From Achromobacter spanius (GTDB lineage: Bacteria; Pseudomonadota; Gammaproteobacteria; Burkholderiales; Burkholderiaceae_B), in NCBI RefSeq assembly GCF_002812705.1, contig NZ_CP025030.1:2914001-2978000 (forward strand): a DNA stretch of 64,000 bases. The letters are read 5' to 3'. A program made the position numbers and the translations under genes. This document shows, piece after piece, positions 25,744 to 35,044 of this stretch. Numbering within the stretch: the stretch's first letter is position 1; every line of letters starts with the position of its first letter. Under the pieces are notes generated by a model. It did not search any database. It saw nothing but the letters and a program-made list of their open reading frames with translations, and was not told the origin of the DNA.

Positions 25744-27387
25744 CTACTTCGGCGCCAGCCAGGCGTCGGCGTAGCTGCCCACGGCGCCCAGTCCGGTCGT
25801 GATGGCGCCGTGTACCCGCTTGTCCAGGTAGGTGGAGTAATTGGTGTCGTCGATCCAGGCCAAGGGCACGTCTTCCGCCAGAATTTTCTGGACCTCGGTG
25901 TACAGGCGTTGGCGTTCCTCATCCGTGGGCGCGGTGGCGGCCTGGTCAAAGAGCGCATCCACCTTGGGATTGCGATATTGCGAGGTGTTGGTGAAGGCCA
26001 GCCCCTTTTTGATGTTGCTGCTGACGTAGGTGCGCGACACGCCGATTGCCGGGTCGCCATACTGGAATACGCCGTTGTAGGCCATGTCGAAATCCCAGTT
26101 GCCCATGCGGGTGGTCCAGCCGCCCACGTCGGTGCTTTCGATGTCGATCACGATGCCGACCTTGCCCAGGCTCTGCTTGGTGTATTCGGCAATGCGGCGC
26201 TGCATTTCGCCGTAAGGGTTGGGGATCAGCCCCAGCTTCACGCGCACGCCATTGGCGTCCGGCTTCAGGCCCATTTCGTCGAGCAGGGCGATGGCCTTCT
26301 TGGGGTCATACGGATACTGCTTGATGTTGGAGTCGTAAAAGCGCGTGTTGCGATGGAACGGACCCGTCGACACGGTGCCCATGCCGAACATGATGCGCTT
26401 GGCGATGAAATCGCGGTTGATGGCGTACATGACCGCTTGCCGGAAGCGCTTGTCGTCCATGGGTTTGCGCGCCCCGTTCATTTCGATCCAGTGCAGCGTG
26501 GACCAGTATTCATAGCCCTTTTGCGTGACGTTGATGTGCGGCAGTTTGGCCACGCGCGGCATGTCGAAGGGTTCGATGTCTTGCAACCAGGCCTGCTGTA
26601 CGGTGCGTTGCTCCAGCGCCAGACGGCGCGAGGCCGCATCCGGGATCACGCGGAAAATGATGCCGTCCAGATAGGGCCTGCCTTTCGCCCAGTAGTGCTC
26701 GTTCTTGACCAGCTCAATGTAGGAGCCGCGCTCCCAGCGCTTGAACTTGAACGGGCCGGTGCCGACGGGTGCATTGTTGTGCGGGTTTTGCGCCATGGGC
26801 GTGTCGACATCGAACAGATGCTTGGGCAGGATCACGCCGCCGCCGATGTCGAAGGCATACAGGAACGCTGAATAGCGTTCCTTCAACTTGAACACCACGG
26901 TGTGATCGTCGGGCGCGGTGATGTCCTGGATGTAGCGCATCAGCGCGCGCGTGCGCGGCGTGTTGGCCAGCACCTGCTTGTAGGAAAACAGCACGTCCGC
27001 CGACGTGAAGGGCTTGCCGTCGTGCCATTGCGCGTTGGGCTGCAGGCGGAACGTATAGGTCAACTGATCGTCGGACACCTCCCAGGACTTGGCCAGGCTG
27101 GGCTGCGGCTTCAGGTCGAACGAATAGGTCAACAGACTTTCGTACACCTTGCCCGCCACCATCTGCGTAGTGCCCACCTGCTGCATGGCCACGTTCAGAT
27201 TGGGCGGCTCGGGGTTCAGGATGGCGGTTAGCACGCCGCCGTATTGCGGCTGAAGCTCGGCCGAGGGCGGCGCGGCCAAAACGGTGGCGGGGGTGGCGGC
27301 CATTGCCGTGGCGGCCATTGCCTTGGCGACAGCGGCGGTGACCAGCAGGCCCCGAGTCAGGGCGCGGCGGACGATATTGCACTTCAA
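25744..27387 (-). CDS. ABC transporter binding protein, peptide/opine family 5, paralogue 1
   Basis: A 547-residue periplasmic protein of the DppA/OppA class. The Ala-rich signal peptide ends near residue 39 (VLAAPP), then QYGGVLTAILNPEPPNLNVA begins the mature domain. SLAKSWEVSDDQLTYTF and WHDGKPFTSADVLFSY are the family signature. It is a close paralogue of the protein at 29921-31525 and shares long blocks such as DPAIGVSRTYVSSNIKKG. It is transcribed alone, away from the transporter operon, and has the same palindrome (27410-27426) before its start as the M20 gene. Likely an alternative receptor for the same permease. Confidence 0.9.
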   Translation of the reverse strand: MKCNIVRRALTRGLLVTAAVAKAMAATAMAATPATVLAAPPSAELQPQYGGVLTAILNPEPPNLNVAMQQVGTTQMVAGKVYESLLTYSFDLKPQPSLAKSWEVSDDQLTYTFRLQPNAQWHDGKPFTSADVLFSYKQVLANTPRTRALMRYIQDITAPDDHTVVFKLKERYSAFLYAFDIGGGVILPKHLFDVDTPMAQNPHNNAPVGTGPFKFKRWERGSYIELVKNEHYWAKGRPYLDGIIFRVIPDAASRRLALEQRTVQQAWLQDIEPFDMPRVAKLPHINVTQKGYEYWSTLHWIEMNGARKPMDDKRFRQAVMYAINRDFIAKRIMFGMGTVSTGPFHRNTRFYDSNIKQYPYDPKKAIALLDEMGLKPDANGVRVKLGLIPNPYGEMQRRIAEYTKQSLGKVGIVIDIESTDVGGWTTRMGNWDFDMAYNGVFQYGDPAIGVSRTYVSSNIKKGLAFTNTSQYRNPKVDALFDQAATAPTDEERQRLYTEVQKILAEDVPLAWIDDTNYSTYLDKRVHGAITTGLGAVGSYADAWLAPK

Positions 27388-27409
27388 GGCGAGTCTCCTT
27401 GGTTTTTAA

Positions 27410-27426
27410 GTATCAAATATTGATAC
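27410..27426. promoter_or_regulatory. IclR-type operator candidate, site A
   Basis: GTATCAA-ATA-TTGATAC, seven-base perfect arms with a three-base centre, 22 bases upstream of the binding-protein ATG. The 15-base core TATCAAATATTGATA recurs unchanged at 28479-28493. Binding here would cover the promoter or its start point. Confidence 0.65.
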
Positions 27427-27525
27427 TACGGAATCCAAGAGGCTTATGGTGCAGCAGTGGCCCCGGCCGCGCAAGGCGGCGAGGGCTAGGGATATCCCGC
27501 TAAAGGAATGGGGAGGGCGGCGCCT

Positions 27526-28299
27526 TCAGTTGCGGTTGGGGCGGCCGCTCAGTGCGCGCGCGGCCGAGATCGCCAATGAGCTGAAGCGCTGCGTGAAGGA
27601 ATCCAGCGTCCATTCGGCCAGCAGGCCGGAGATATGGATGGCCGCGATGGGGCGGCCGCTGTGGTCGACGACCGCGCTGCCCAGCACGATCTCGCCCACC
27701 ATGCTTTCTTCCAGGCAGATGGCGTAGCCCTGCACGCGCGCCTCGCGCACGCGCTGGCGGATCAGGTCCGGGTCGGTGATGGTCTTGGCCGTCAGCGGGC
27801 GCAAGTCGCTGCGCGCCAGGATGTCGTCGACTTCGTCATCAGCCAGGTGCGACATGATGGCGCGGCCACCCGATGACGAGAATGTCGGCATGCGGCGCCC
27901 CACCAGCGTGGCGTAGAAGGTCTGGCGCTTGCTCTGCCGGCGCAGGGCATACACGATGGTCAGGCCGTCGAACAGGCTCAGATCCACGCGCTCGCCGCAT
28001 TCCTGTTGCAGTTGTTCCAGGATGGGCGTGGCGCGTTCAAGCAACGGATGGCCGCGCAGAAAGTCGAAGGTGCGGTCCAGGATCTTCTTGCCCAGCACGT
28101 AGCCGCGCTGGTTGCTGCCGCGTTCCAGATAGCCCAGGGCCACCAGCGTATGCAGCATGCGCTGGGTTGAACTGCGGTCCAGCCCTGACAGTTCTGTCAG
28201 CTCATTCAGGCTGAGCGGGCCGGGATGGTTCGAAAAAGCCTCCAGGATGCCGAAGCCTTTCGCCAGGGATTGGTTGAACCGGGTTTCGGTTGTGGCCAT
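27526..28299 (-). CDS. IclR family transcriptional regulator
   Basis: A 257-residue regulator with an N-terminal winged helix (residues 10-70; LNELTELSGLDRSSTQRMLHTL, quoted in part as SGLDRSSTQRMLHTL) and a C-terminal GAF-like effector domain (residues 85-250). It lies between the two palindromes at 27410 and 28479 that precede the outward genes, so it probably controls both the paralogue-1 gene and the M20-transporter operon. The effector may be the imported amide or its hydrolysis product. Confidence 0.88.
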   Translation of the reverse strand: MATTETRFNQSLAKGFGILEAFSNHPGPLSLNELTELSGLDRSSTQRMLHTLVALGYLERGSNQRGYVLGKKILDRTFDFLRGHPLLERATPILEQLQQECGERVDLSLFDGLTIVYALRRQSKRQTFYATLVGRRMPTFSSSGGRAIMSHLADDEVDDILARSDLRPLTAKTITDPDLIRQRVREARVQGYAICLEESMVGEIVLGSAVVDHSGRPIAAIHISGLLAEWTLDSFTQRFSSLAISAARALSGRPNRN

Positions 28300-28468
28300 G
28301 TTGATTTACTCCAGTCTCTTTTCTTGTTTTTGCCGCGCGGTATCGGTGCGGGCTATTCGCACGCGGATAGGAACTGTAGTGGCAAATCGATTTCTGTCAG
28401 GGCTAGGGAAATTACCCATGGTTTCCGTCTTGTCCCGTAATTGTGCGAACTCTATCATGCCAAATATG

Positions 28469-28494
28469 GATATCTAGATATCAAATATTGATAC
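28469..28494. promoter_or_regulatory. IclR-type operator candidate, site B with overlapping palindrome
   Basis: GATATCTAGATATC (28469-28482) is a perfect 14-base palindrome that overlaps TATCAAATATTGATA (28479-28493), the same 15 bases as at site A. The pair ends about 40 bases upstream of the M20 gene. Two overlapping dyads could bind two dimers or give alternative occupancy. Confidence 0.6.
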
Positions 28495-28534
28495 CTATGA
28501 ATTTGCCGCTTTCACATCCGACAAGGGGAATGCA

Positions 28535-29857
28535 ATGAGCAGCGTCGCAGCAGCCAGCCTGGACCAGGCCCGTATCGCCGAAGCCGTCAACCAGCTTCGC
28601 CAATACATGACCGACACGCTGACCGGTTTCGTGCAATGCCGCAGCCTGCCCGGGCAGGAGATGTCCGCCGCCGAGTTTCTGGAAGACGCGCTGGCGGACC
28701 TGGGCCTGGCGTCCGAGCGCATTGCGCTGCGCACCGAAGAACTGAAAAACCTGCCGCTGTATTCCCCGGCATGCTGCCCGGACGGCGGCCGCTACAACGT
28801 GCTGGCGCGCCACGAGCCGCGCAGCGCGGGCGGCCGGGCCGTCTTGTTCAACGGCCACCTGGACGTGGTGCCCACGGGACCGCATGAACTCTGGGACCCG
28901 GCGCCGTTCGACGGTGAACTGCGCGATGGCTGGTTGTATGGCCGCGGCGCGGGCGACATGAAGGCGGGCATCATCTGCGCGCTGGCCGCGTTCAAGGCGC
29001 TGCGCGAGCTGGGCGTGCAACCCGCTGGCGCGGTGGGCTTCAACGGCGTGCTTGAAGAAGAAAACACCGGCAACGGCACGCTGGCCACGGTGTCGGCGCT
29101 GCAAAGCGCCATCGCGGCGGCCAAGCTCAGCGCGTTCGACGCGGTGGTCATCCCCGAACCCACGCATGAACGCATGATGAGCGCGCAACTGGGCGTGTAC
29201 TGGATGTACGTGGACATCGTGGGCCGCCCCGCGCATGCCGCGTACATGACCACGGGCGTCAACCCGGTCGAAACCGGTCTGCGCATCGTGGACGCCATGA
29301 AGCAGTTGGAACACGAATGGAACCTGCCCGAAAACCGGCACCCCGCCTATCGCGATCATGCGCATCCCATCAACTTCAACCTGGGGCAGATCCACGCGGG
29401 TGACTGGAATTCGTCGGTGCCCAGCGTCTGCACGCTGGGCATGCGCATCGCCTGCTATCCGGACATGAGCATCGAAGCGGCCAAGCAGTTGGTCGAGTCG
29501 CGCATCCGCGCCGTCGAAGCCGAACTGACCGACAGCGATGTGCGCATCGACATCCGCTACGAAGGCTTCCACGCGCCGGGCTGCGAGTACGACCTGGACG
29601 TGCCGGCCATGCAGTTGCTGGCCGATGCCCACCGCCGCGTGGCCGGCGAATTGCCCGAGCCCACCGCGTTGACGGCCACCACCGATGGCCGCCATTTCCG
29701 GCTGCTGATGGACGTGCCGGTGACCTGCTACGGCCCCAAGGTGCAGAACGTGCACGGCTTCAATGAATGCGTGTCGGTGGACAGCATGGTGCGCGTGGCC
29801 ACCGCCTTGGCGCTTTTCATCCACGACTGGTGCGGCGTCGAACCGCTGCAAGCCTGA
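28535..29857 (+). CDS. M20 family metallohydrolase (ArgE/DapE/CPG2 type)
   Basis: A 440-residue zinc hydrolase. Metal ligands are visible as H108 and D110 in NGHLDVVP, D141 in GRGAGDMKAG, and the catalytic Glu pair in LEEENTG near residue 174. The dimerisation domain fills about residues 215-330. Such enzymes remove N-acyl, N-carbamoyl or peptide groups from amino acids. It heads the operon M20-binding protein-permeases-ATPase-amidase, so it probably degrades the imported substrate in the cytoplasm. No signal peptide is seen. The exact substrate is not clear. Confidence 0.88.
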   Translation: MSSVAAASLDQARIAEAVNQLRQYMTDTLTGFVQCRSLPGQEMSAAEFLEDALADLGLASERIALRTEELKNLPLYSPACCPDGGRYNVLARHEPRSAGGRAVLFNGHLDVVPTGPHELWDPAPFDGELRDGWLYGRGAGDMKAGIICALAAFKALRELGVQPAGAVGFNGVLEEENTGNGTLATVSALQSAIAAAKLSAFDAVVIPEPTHERMMSAQLGVYWMYVDIVGRPAHAAYMTTGVNPVETGLRIVDAMKQLEHEWNLPENRHPAYRDHAHPINFNLGQIHAGDWNSSVPSVCTLGMRIACYPDMSIEAAKQLVESRIRAVEAELTDSDVRIDIRYEGFHAPGCEYDLDVPAMQLLADAHRRVAGELPEPTALTATTDGRHFRLLMDVPVTCYGPKVQNVHGFNECVSVDSMVRVATALALFIHDWCGVEPLQA

Positions 29858-29920
29858 GCCCGGCCGCGGCATGCGCCGCGGCGCCTCCTGCCGTTGTTCT
29901 CTCAATACGGAATACCTGCC

Positions 29921-31525
29921 ATGACATCCATCATTGCCCGGCGCGCCCTGGCGCGCTGCACCCTGGCCGTGGCCAGCCTTCTGACCCTGTCGACGCCCGT
30001 CTCGCAGGCGGCTGAAACGCCCCAATACGGCGGCGTGCTGACCGCCATCCTGAGCCCCGAGCCGCCCAGCTTGAACGTGGCGGTGCAACAAGTGGCCAGC
30101 ACGCAGTTGGTGGGAGGCAAGATATTCGAAAGCCTGCTGACCTACTCCTTCGATCTCAAGCCGCAGCCCGGCCTGGCCAAGTCCTGGGACGTTTCGCCCG
30201 ACCGCCTGACCTACACCTTCCACCTGCAACCCAAGGTGCAGTGGCACGATGGCAAGCCGTTCTCGTCCGACGACGTGGTGTTCACCTACACCAAGATCCT
30301 GGCTAACACGCCGCGCACCCGCACGCTGATGGCCAATGTGCAAGAAGTGTCGGCACCCGATGCGCAGACCGTCGTCTTCAAGCTGAAGCAGCCGTATTCG
30401 GCGTTCCTGTACGCCTTCGACATCGGCGGCGGCGCCATCCTGCCCAAGCATTTGTATGACGTGGACACGCCCATTGGCCAGAACCCCAACAACAACGCGC
30501 CCATCGGCACCGGCCCGTTCAAGTTCAAGCACTGGGAACGTGGTTCTTATGTTGAGCTCGTCAAGAACGAGCACTACTGGAAGGAAGGCCGGCCCTACCT
30601 GGACGGCATCACCTACCGCGTGATTCCCGATTCGGCCTCGCGCCGCGTGGCGCTGGAACAAGGCACGGTGCTCCAGGGCTGGTTGCAGGACATCGAGCCG
30701 GTGGATGTGCCGCGCCTGGTCAAGCTGCCCCACATCACCGAGACCCACAAGGGATATGAGTACTGGTCCACCTTGCAATGGATTGAACTGAACGGCGGTC
30801 GCCAGCCGTTTTCGGACAAGCGCTTTCGCCAGGCGCTGATGTACGGCATCAACCGCCAGTTCATCGTCGACAAAATCATGTTCGGGGCGGGCACCGTGGC
30901 CACCGGCCCTATTCACCACAACACGCGCTTCTATGACGCCAACGTCAAGAAGTACCCCTACGATCCTAAGAAGGCCATTGCGCTGCTGGACGAAATGGGC
31001 CTGAAGCCGGACGCCAAGGGCGTGCGCGCCACGCTGGGCCTGATCCCGCTGCCTTATGGCGAAATGCCGCGCCGCACCGCGGAATACATCAAGCAGAACC
31101 TGGCCAAGATCGGCGTGGCCGTCAGCATCGAGAACACCGATGTGGGCGGATGGGTCAGCCGCGTGGGCAACTGGGATTTCGACATGGGCGCCAACGGCGT
31201 ATTCCAGTACGGCGACCCGGCGATCGGCGTGTCGCGCACCTACGTCAGCAGCAACATCAAGAAGGGGCTGATGTTCAGCAATACCTCGCAGTACAGCAAC
31301 CCCAAGGTCGATGAGCTGTTCGATGCCGCCGCTACGGCCGCAACGGACGAAGAACGCCAGAAGCTGTACAGCGAGGCGCAGCGCATTCTTGTCGAGGACG
31401 TGCCGGTGCTGTGGCTGGCCGACACGAACTATTCGACGCTGCTGAACAAGCGCGTGCACAACGCGGTGACGACGGCGCTGGGCGTGGTGGATACGCAAAG
31501 CGATACCTGGCTGTCCAAAGAATGA
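29921..31525 (+). CDS. ABC transporter binding protein, peptide/opine family 5, paralogue 2
   Basis: A 534-residue periplasmic receptor with signal peptide MTSIIARRALARCTLAVASL... ending near SQAAET (about residue 31). The mature start PQYGGVLTAILSPEPPSLNV and the signature WHDGKPFSSDDVVFTY place it in family 5. It is directly coupled to the permease operon: its stop overlaps the next gene by ATGA. Paralogue 1 at 25744-27387 is very similar. The ATG at 29921 is preferred over an upstream non-ATG start at 29894. Confidence 0.92.
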   Translation: MTSIIARRALARCTLAVASLLTLSTPVSQAAETPQYGGVLTAILSPEPPSLNVAVQQVASTQLVGGKIFESLLTYSFDLKPQPGLAKSWDVSPDRLTYTFHLQPKVQWHDGKPFSSDDVVFTYTKILANTPRTRTLMANVQEVSAPDAQTVVFKLKQPYSAFLYAFDIGGGAILPKHLYDVDTPIGQNPNNNAPIGTGPFKFKHWERGSYVELVKNEHYWKEGRPYLDGITYRVIPDSASRRVALEQGTVLQGWLQDIEPVDVPRLVKLPHITETHKGYEYWSTLQWIELNGGRQPFSDKRFRQALMYGINRQFIVDKIMFGAGTVATGPIHHNTRFYDANVKKYPYDPKKAIALLDEMGLKPDAKGVRATLGLIPLPYGEMPRRTAEYIKQNLAKIGVAVSIENTDVGGWVSRVGNWDFDMGANGVFQYGDPAIGVSRTYVSSNIKKGLMFSNTSQYSNPKVDELFDAAATAATDEERQKLYSEAQRILVEDVPVLWLADTNYSTLLNKRVHNAVTTALGVVDTQSDTWLSKE

Positions 31526-32499
31526 AGAAGGTCGGCAAATTCCTGGCGAACCGGGTGGTCAAGAGCGTCCTGGTTCTGCTGATGATCGCGCTCTTCAACT
31601 TCTTCCTGGTGCGGGCGGCGCCGGGCGACCCCGCCGAAATCCTGGCGGGTCAGTCCGGCGCGGTGGATGCCGAGTTCATCGCCAAGCTGCGCCAGGAATT
31701 CGGGCTGGACAAGCCCATTGCCGTGCAACTGGGCCAGTACCTGAAGAACGTCGCGACGTTCGACCTGGGCTATTCCTACCGCCAGCAGGCGCCGGTTTCC
31801 AGCCTGATCCTGCAACACCTGCCCGCCACGTTGCTGCTGACCTTGTCGGCCTTCGCGTTCGCGCTGCTGGCGGGCGTCAGCCTGGGCACGCAGGCGGCGC
31901 TGCGGGTGGGGAAGTGGGGCGACACCGTCATCACCACGCTGTCCATGTTGGCCTACGCCACGCCGCTGTTCTGGGTGGGGTTGATGCTGGTGCTGTTGTT
32001 CTCGGTGAACCTGGAATGGCTGCCGGCCTTCGGTTATGAAAGCGTGGGCGCCAATCTGACGGGGTTGGCCCGCCTGGCGGATGTCGCCAAGCATCTGCTG
32101 CTGCCGGCGCTGACCCTGGGCATGTTCTACATGGCGGTCTACGCCCGCTTGACGCGCGCGTCCATCCTGGAAATCAGCCAGCTTGATTTCGTCAAGACGG
32201 CGCGCGCCAAGGGCTTGTCAGAACGCACGGTCATCGTGCGCCACGTGCTGCGCAACGCGCTGCTGCCCGTCATCACGTATGCCGGTATCCAGGCGGGCGG
32301 CCTGATCGGCGGTTCGCTGCTGGTGGAAACCGTTTTCGCGTGGCCGGGTATCGGCCGGCTGGCGTTTGACGCCTTGATCCAGCGCGACTACAGCGTGCTG
32401 CTGGGCGTGTTCTTCGTGGCCTCGCTGATCGTGGTGGTGGTCAACCTAGTCACCGACATTCTGTACACGGTGGCGGATCCCAGGATCGAACTGAAATGA
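31522..32499 (+). CDS. ABC transporter permease, DppB/OppB type
   Basis: A 325-residue membrane protein with six expected helices: VLVLLMIALFNFFLVRAAPGDP at the N-terminus, then LLLTLSAFAFALLAGVSLG and others. The ATPase-contact EAA loop reads LDFVKTARAKGLSERTVIVRHVLRNALLP, quoted in short as FVKTARAKGLSERTV. The PGDP motif after helix 1 is typical of the DppB subfamily. It overlaps the binding-protein gene and the next permease by four bases each. Confidence 0.93.
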   Translation: MKKVGKFLANRVVKSVLVLLMIALFNFFLVRAAPGDPAEILAGQSGAVDAEFIAKLRQEFGLDKPIAVQLGQYLKNVATFDLGYSYRQQAPVSSLILQHLPATLLLTLSAFAFALLAGVSLGTQAALRVGKWGDTVITTLSMLAYATPLFWVGLMLVLLFSVNLEWLPAFGYESVGANLTGLARLADVAKHLLLPALTLGMFYMAVYARLTRASILEISQLDFVKTARAKGLSERTVIVRHVLRNALLPVITYAGIQAGGLIGGSLLVETVFAWPGIGRLAFDALIQRDYSVLLGVFFVASLIVVVVNLVTDILYTVADPRIELK

Positions 32500-33335
32500 A
32501 AGCGTTCATGCAATCGTTCTGCCGCAACAAGGGCGGCATCATGGGCCTGATCGTGATCGCGCTGGTCACGCTGATGGCCCTCACCGCCAGCTGGATCTTT
32601 CCGGACAGCCCCTGGGACATCATCAACGGCCCCTTCATGCCGCCATTGTCGGACGGCGCCTTGCTGGGCACCGACACCCTTGGCCGCGACATCGCCACCG
32701 GTATCGCCTATGGGTCCCGCGTGACGTTGGTGCTGGCCGCCGTGTCCACGGCGGTGTCCATCCTGGTGGGCATCACGGTGGGCGCGCTGGCGGGCTTTTA
32801 TGGCGGGCGGGTCGACCAGGCCATCGTCGGCTTCATCGAACTCTTCCAGACCATTCCCAGTTTCTTCCTGGCGGTGGTGCTGGTGGCCATCCTGACGCCC
32901 AACATGGCGACGGTGATCTTCGCGATTGCGGTGGTGTCCTGGCCGCCCTTGGCGCGCCTGGTGCGGGCCGAGTTCATGAGCCTGAAAAATCGTGAATTCG
33001 TGCAGGCGGCCATGCTGGCCGGCCAATCCAACCTGCGCATCATCCTGACGCAGATCCTGCCCAACAGCCTGTCGCCGGTGATCGTGTCGGGCTCGCTCAT
33101 GATCGCCAGCTCGATCCTGCTGGAATCGGCGCTCAGCTTCCTGGGCCTGGGCGACCCCAACGCCATGACGTGGGGCTACATCATCGGCGCGTCGCGCAGT
33201 GTGCTGCGCGATGCCTGGTGGATGAGCGTGTTCCCCGGCGTGGCGATTCTGGTGACGGTGCTGTCGCTGAACCTGATCGGCGAAGCGCTGAACGACGCGC
33301 TGAATCCAAAGCTGGCGCGCAGGAGGACGACGTAA
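32496..33335 (+). CDS. ABC transporter permease, DppC/OppC type
   Basis: A 279-residue membrane protein. LLGTDTLGRDIATGIAYGSRV is the DppC entry motif, and the EAA loop is REFVQAAMLAGQSNLRIILTQILPN (quoted as FVQAAMLAGQSNLRII). SSILLESALSFLGLGDPN and WGYIIG are classic. It forms a heterodimer with the DppB-like protein. Its TAA overlaps the ATG of the fused ATPase by one base (TAATG). Confidence 0.93.
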   Translation: MKAFMQSFCRNKGGIMGLIVIALVTLMALTASWIFPDSPWDIINGPFMPPLSDGALLGTDTLGRDIATGIAYGSRVTLVLAAVSTAVSILVGITVGALAGFYGGRVDQAIVGFIELFQTIPSFFLAVVLVAILTPNMATVIFAIAVVSWPPLARLVRAEFMSLKNREFVQAAMLAGQSNLRIILTQILPNSLSPVIVSGSLMIASSILLESALSFLGLGDPNAMTWGYIIGASRSVLRDAWWMSVFPGVAILVTVLSLNLIGEALNDALNPKLARRRTT

Positions 33336-35044
33336 TGGGTACCGACTACACGAATGCGAATGCCGACGCCACGCATTCCGCCGCCACGAATGCCACCACC
33401 GCGGCTTCCGACACCTCCAGCGCGCTGCTGGACATCCGCGGTCTCAGCGTAACGGCCGCGCATGGTGGGCCGACCGTGGTGCAGGACGTGTCCTACACCG
33501 TCAACCGCAACGAGATCCTGTGCGTGGTGGGGGAATCCGGTTCGGGCAAATCCGTGACGGCGCACGCCATCATGGGCTTGCTGCCGGCCGGCCAACTCAG
33601 CGTCACGCAGGGGCAGATCCTGTACGGCGGGCGCGACCTGGTCGGGCTGTCGGCCACCGACTGGTACGGCTTGCGCGGCAAGTCGTTCGGCATGGTGTTC
33701 CAGGAGCCCATGACCGCGCTGAATCCCATCATGCGCGTGGGCCGGCAGGTGGACGAGGTGCTCGAACGCCACACCACGCTGAGCGTCGCGGCGCGCAAGC
33801 AGCGCGTGCTGGAATTGTTTGAACAGGTGTTGCTGCCGGATCCCGCCGCCATGATCGACGCCTTTCCGTTCCAGTTGTCGGGCGGGCAGCGCCAGCGCGT
33901 GGTGATCGCGATGGCGCTGGCGCTGGAGCCGGACGTGCTGATCGCCGATGAACCCACGACCGCGCTGGACGTCACGACGCAGGCGCAGATACTCGGGCTG
34001 ATCAAGGACATCCAGCGGCGCATGGGCATCGGCGTCATCTTCATTACCCACGACTTTGGCGTGGTGGCCAACATTGCCGACCGCATCGTCGTCATGCGCA
34101 AGGGCGCGGTGGTGGAGGCGGGCGCCGCCCAAGACATCCTGAACCGCCCACAGCATCCCTATACGCGCCAGTTGATCGCCGCCGTGCCGCACAAGCCCGA
34201 GGGCAAAGAAGAGGCGGGTGCGGCGCCCGCGCTGATGGTGGTGGACAAGCTGTGCAAGACCTTCGCCACCGGCGGGCGCCGGGTCGACGCACTGCGCGAT
34301 ATCTCGCTGGAAATCCGGCAGGGCGAAACGCTGGGCCTGGTGGGCGAGTCCGGCTCGGGCAAGTCCACCTTGGGCCGCACGCTGATCGGCTTGATCTCGC
34401 CTGACAGCGGCAGCGTGCGTATGGAGGGCCAGGAACTCGTCGGCATGAAGCCGCGCGACTTCCGCCCCTATCGTCGCCAGATCCAGATGGTGTTCCAGGA
34501 CCCCTATGCATCGCTGAACCCGCGCCACCGCGTGATCGAGGCGGTGGCGCAAGGCCCCATCGCGTTCGGCATCAGCCGCAAGACCGCGCTGCGCGATGCG
34601 CGTGAATTGCTGGAACTGGTGGGCTTGGGCGGAGACGCGGGCGACCGCTATCCACACCAATTTTCCGGTGGGCAGCGCCAGCGCGTGGGCATCGCGCGCG
34701 CCCTGGCCTTGAAGCCCCGGCTGCTGGTGGCGGACGAAGCGGTGTCGGCGCTGGACGTGTCCATCCAGGCGCAGGTGCTGGACCTGCTCAAGACCGTGAG
34801 CGGGCAGTTCGACCTGTCGGTGCTGTTCATCACCCACGACCTGCGTGTCGCGGCCCAGATCTGCGACCGCATTGCCGTCATGCGGCAAGGGCAACTGGTG
34901 GAGCTGGAACGCGCGGCCACGATTTTCTACCACCCACAACATGAATACACGCGCCGCCTGATCGAATCGGTGCCGGGCAAGGCCTGGAACAAACCCGATC
35001 TGGAAGCGCTGTCAGACCCCTCAAGGAGCAAGCAGTATGCGTGA
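33335..35044 (+). CDS. Fused dipeptide-type ABC transporter ATPase (DppD-DppF fusion)
   Basis: A 569-residue protein with two complete nucleotide-binding domains. Domain 1: Walker A GESGSGKS at residues 66-73, signature LSGGQRQRVVIAMAL, Walker B VLIADEPTTALD. Domain 2: Walker A GESGSGKST near 336-344, signature FSGGQRQRVGIARAL, Walker B LLVADEAVSALD. Other systems use separate DppD and DppF subunits, so one chain supplies both here. The first 30 residues are Ala/Thr/Asn-rich and of low complexity. Walker B of domain 2 has DEA rather than DEP, a common harmless variant. It is coupled to the amidase by an eight-base overlap. Confidence 0.93.
   Translation: MGTDYTNANADATHSAATNATTAASDTSSALLDIRGLSVTAAHGGPTVVQDVSYTVNRNEILCVVGESGSGKSVTAHAIMGLLPAGQLSVTQGQILYGGRDLVGLSATDWYGLRGKSFGMVFQEPMTALNPIMRVGRQVDEVLERHTTLSVAARKQRVLELFEQVLLPDPAAMIDAFPFQLSGGQRQRVVIAMALALEPDVLIADEPTTALDVTTQAQILGLIKDIQRRMGIGVIFITHDFGVVANIADRIVVMRKGAVVEAGAAQDILNRPQHPYTRQLIAAVPHKPEGKEEAGAAPALMVVDKLCKTFATGGRRVDALRDISLEIRQGETLGLVGESGSGKSTLGRTLIGLISPDSGSVRMEGQELVGMKPRDFRPYRRQIQMVFQDPYASLNPRHRVIEAVAQGPIAFGISRKTALRDARELLELVGLGGDAGDRYPHQFSGGQRQRVGIARALALKPRLLVADEAVSALDVSIQAQVLDLLKTVSGQFDLSVLFITHDLRVAAQICDRIAVMRQGQLVELERAATIFYHPQHEYTRRLIESVPGKAWNKPDLEALSDPSRSKQYA

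Noticed and set aside
28469..28482. Third PhnF site because it contains TCTAGA
   Set aside because: The flanks (GATATCTAGATATC) lack the CCAG...GTCTAGA pattern and belong to the IclR palindrome pair.
28481..31498. Long open frame of about 1000 codons on the minus strand across the M20 and binding-protein genes
   Set aside because: It is antisense to two clear family proteins and its sequence is rich in His, Arg and Gln as expected for a high-GC shadow frame.
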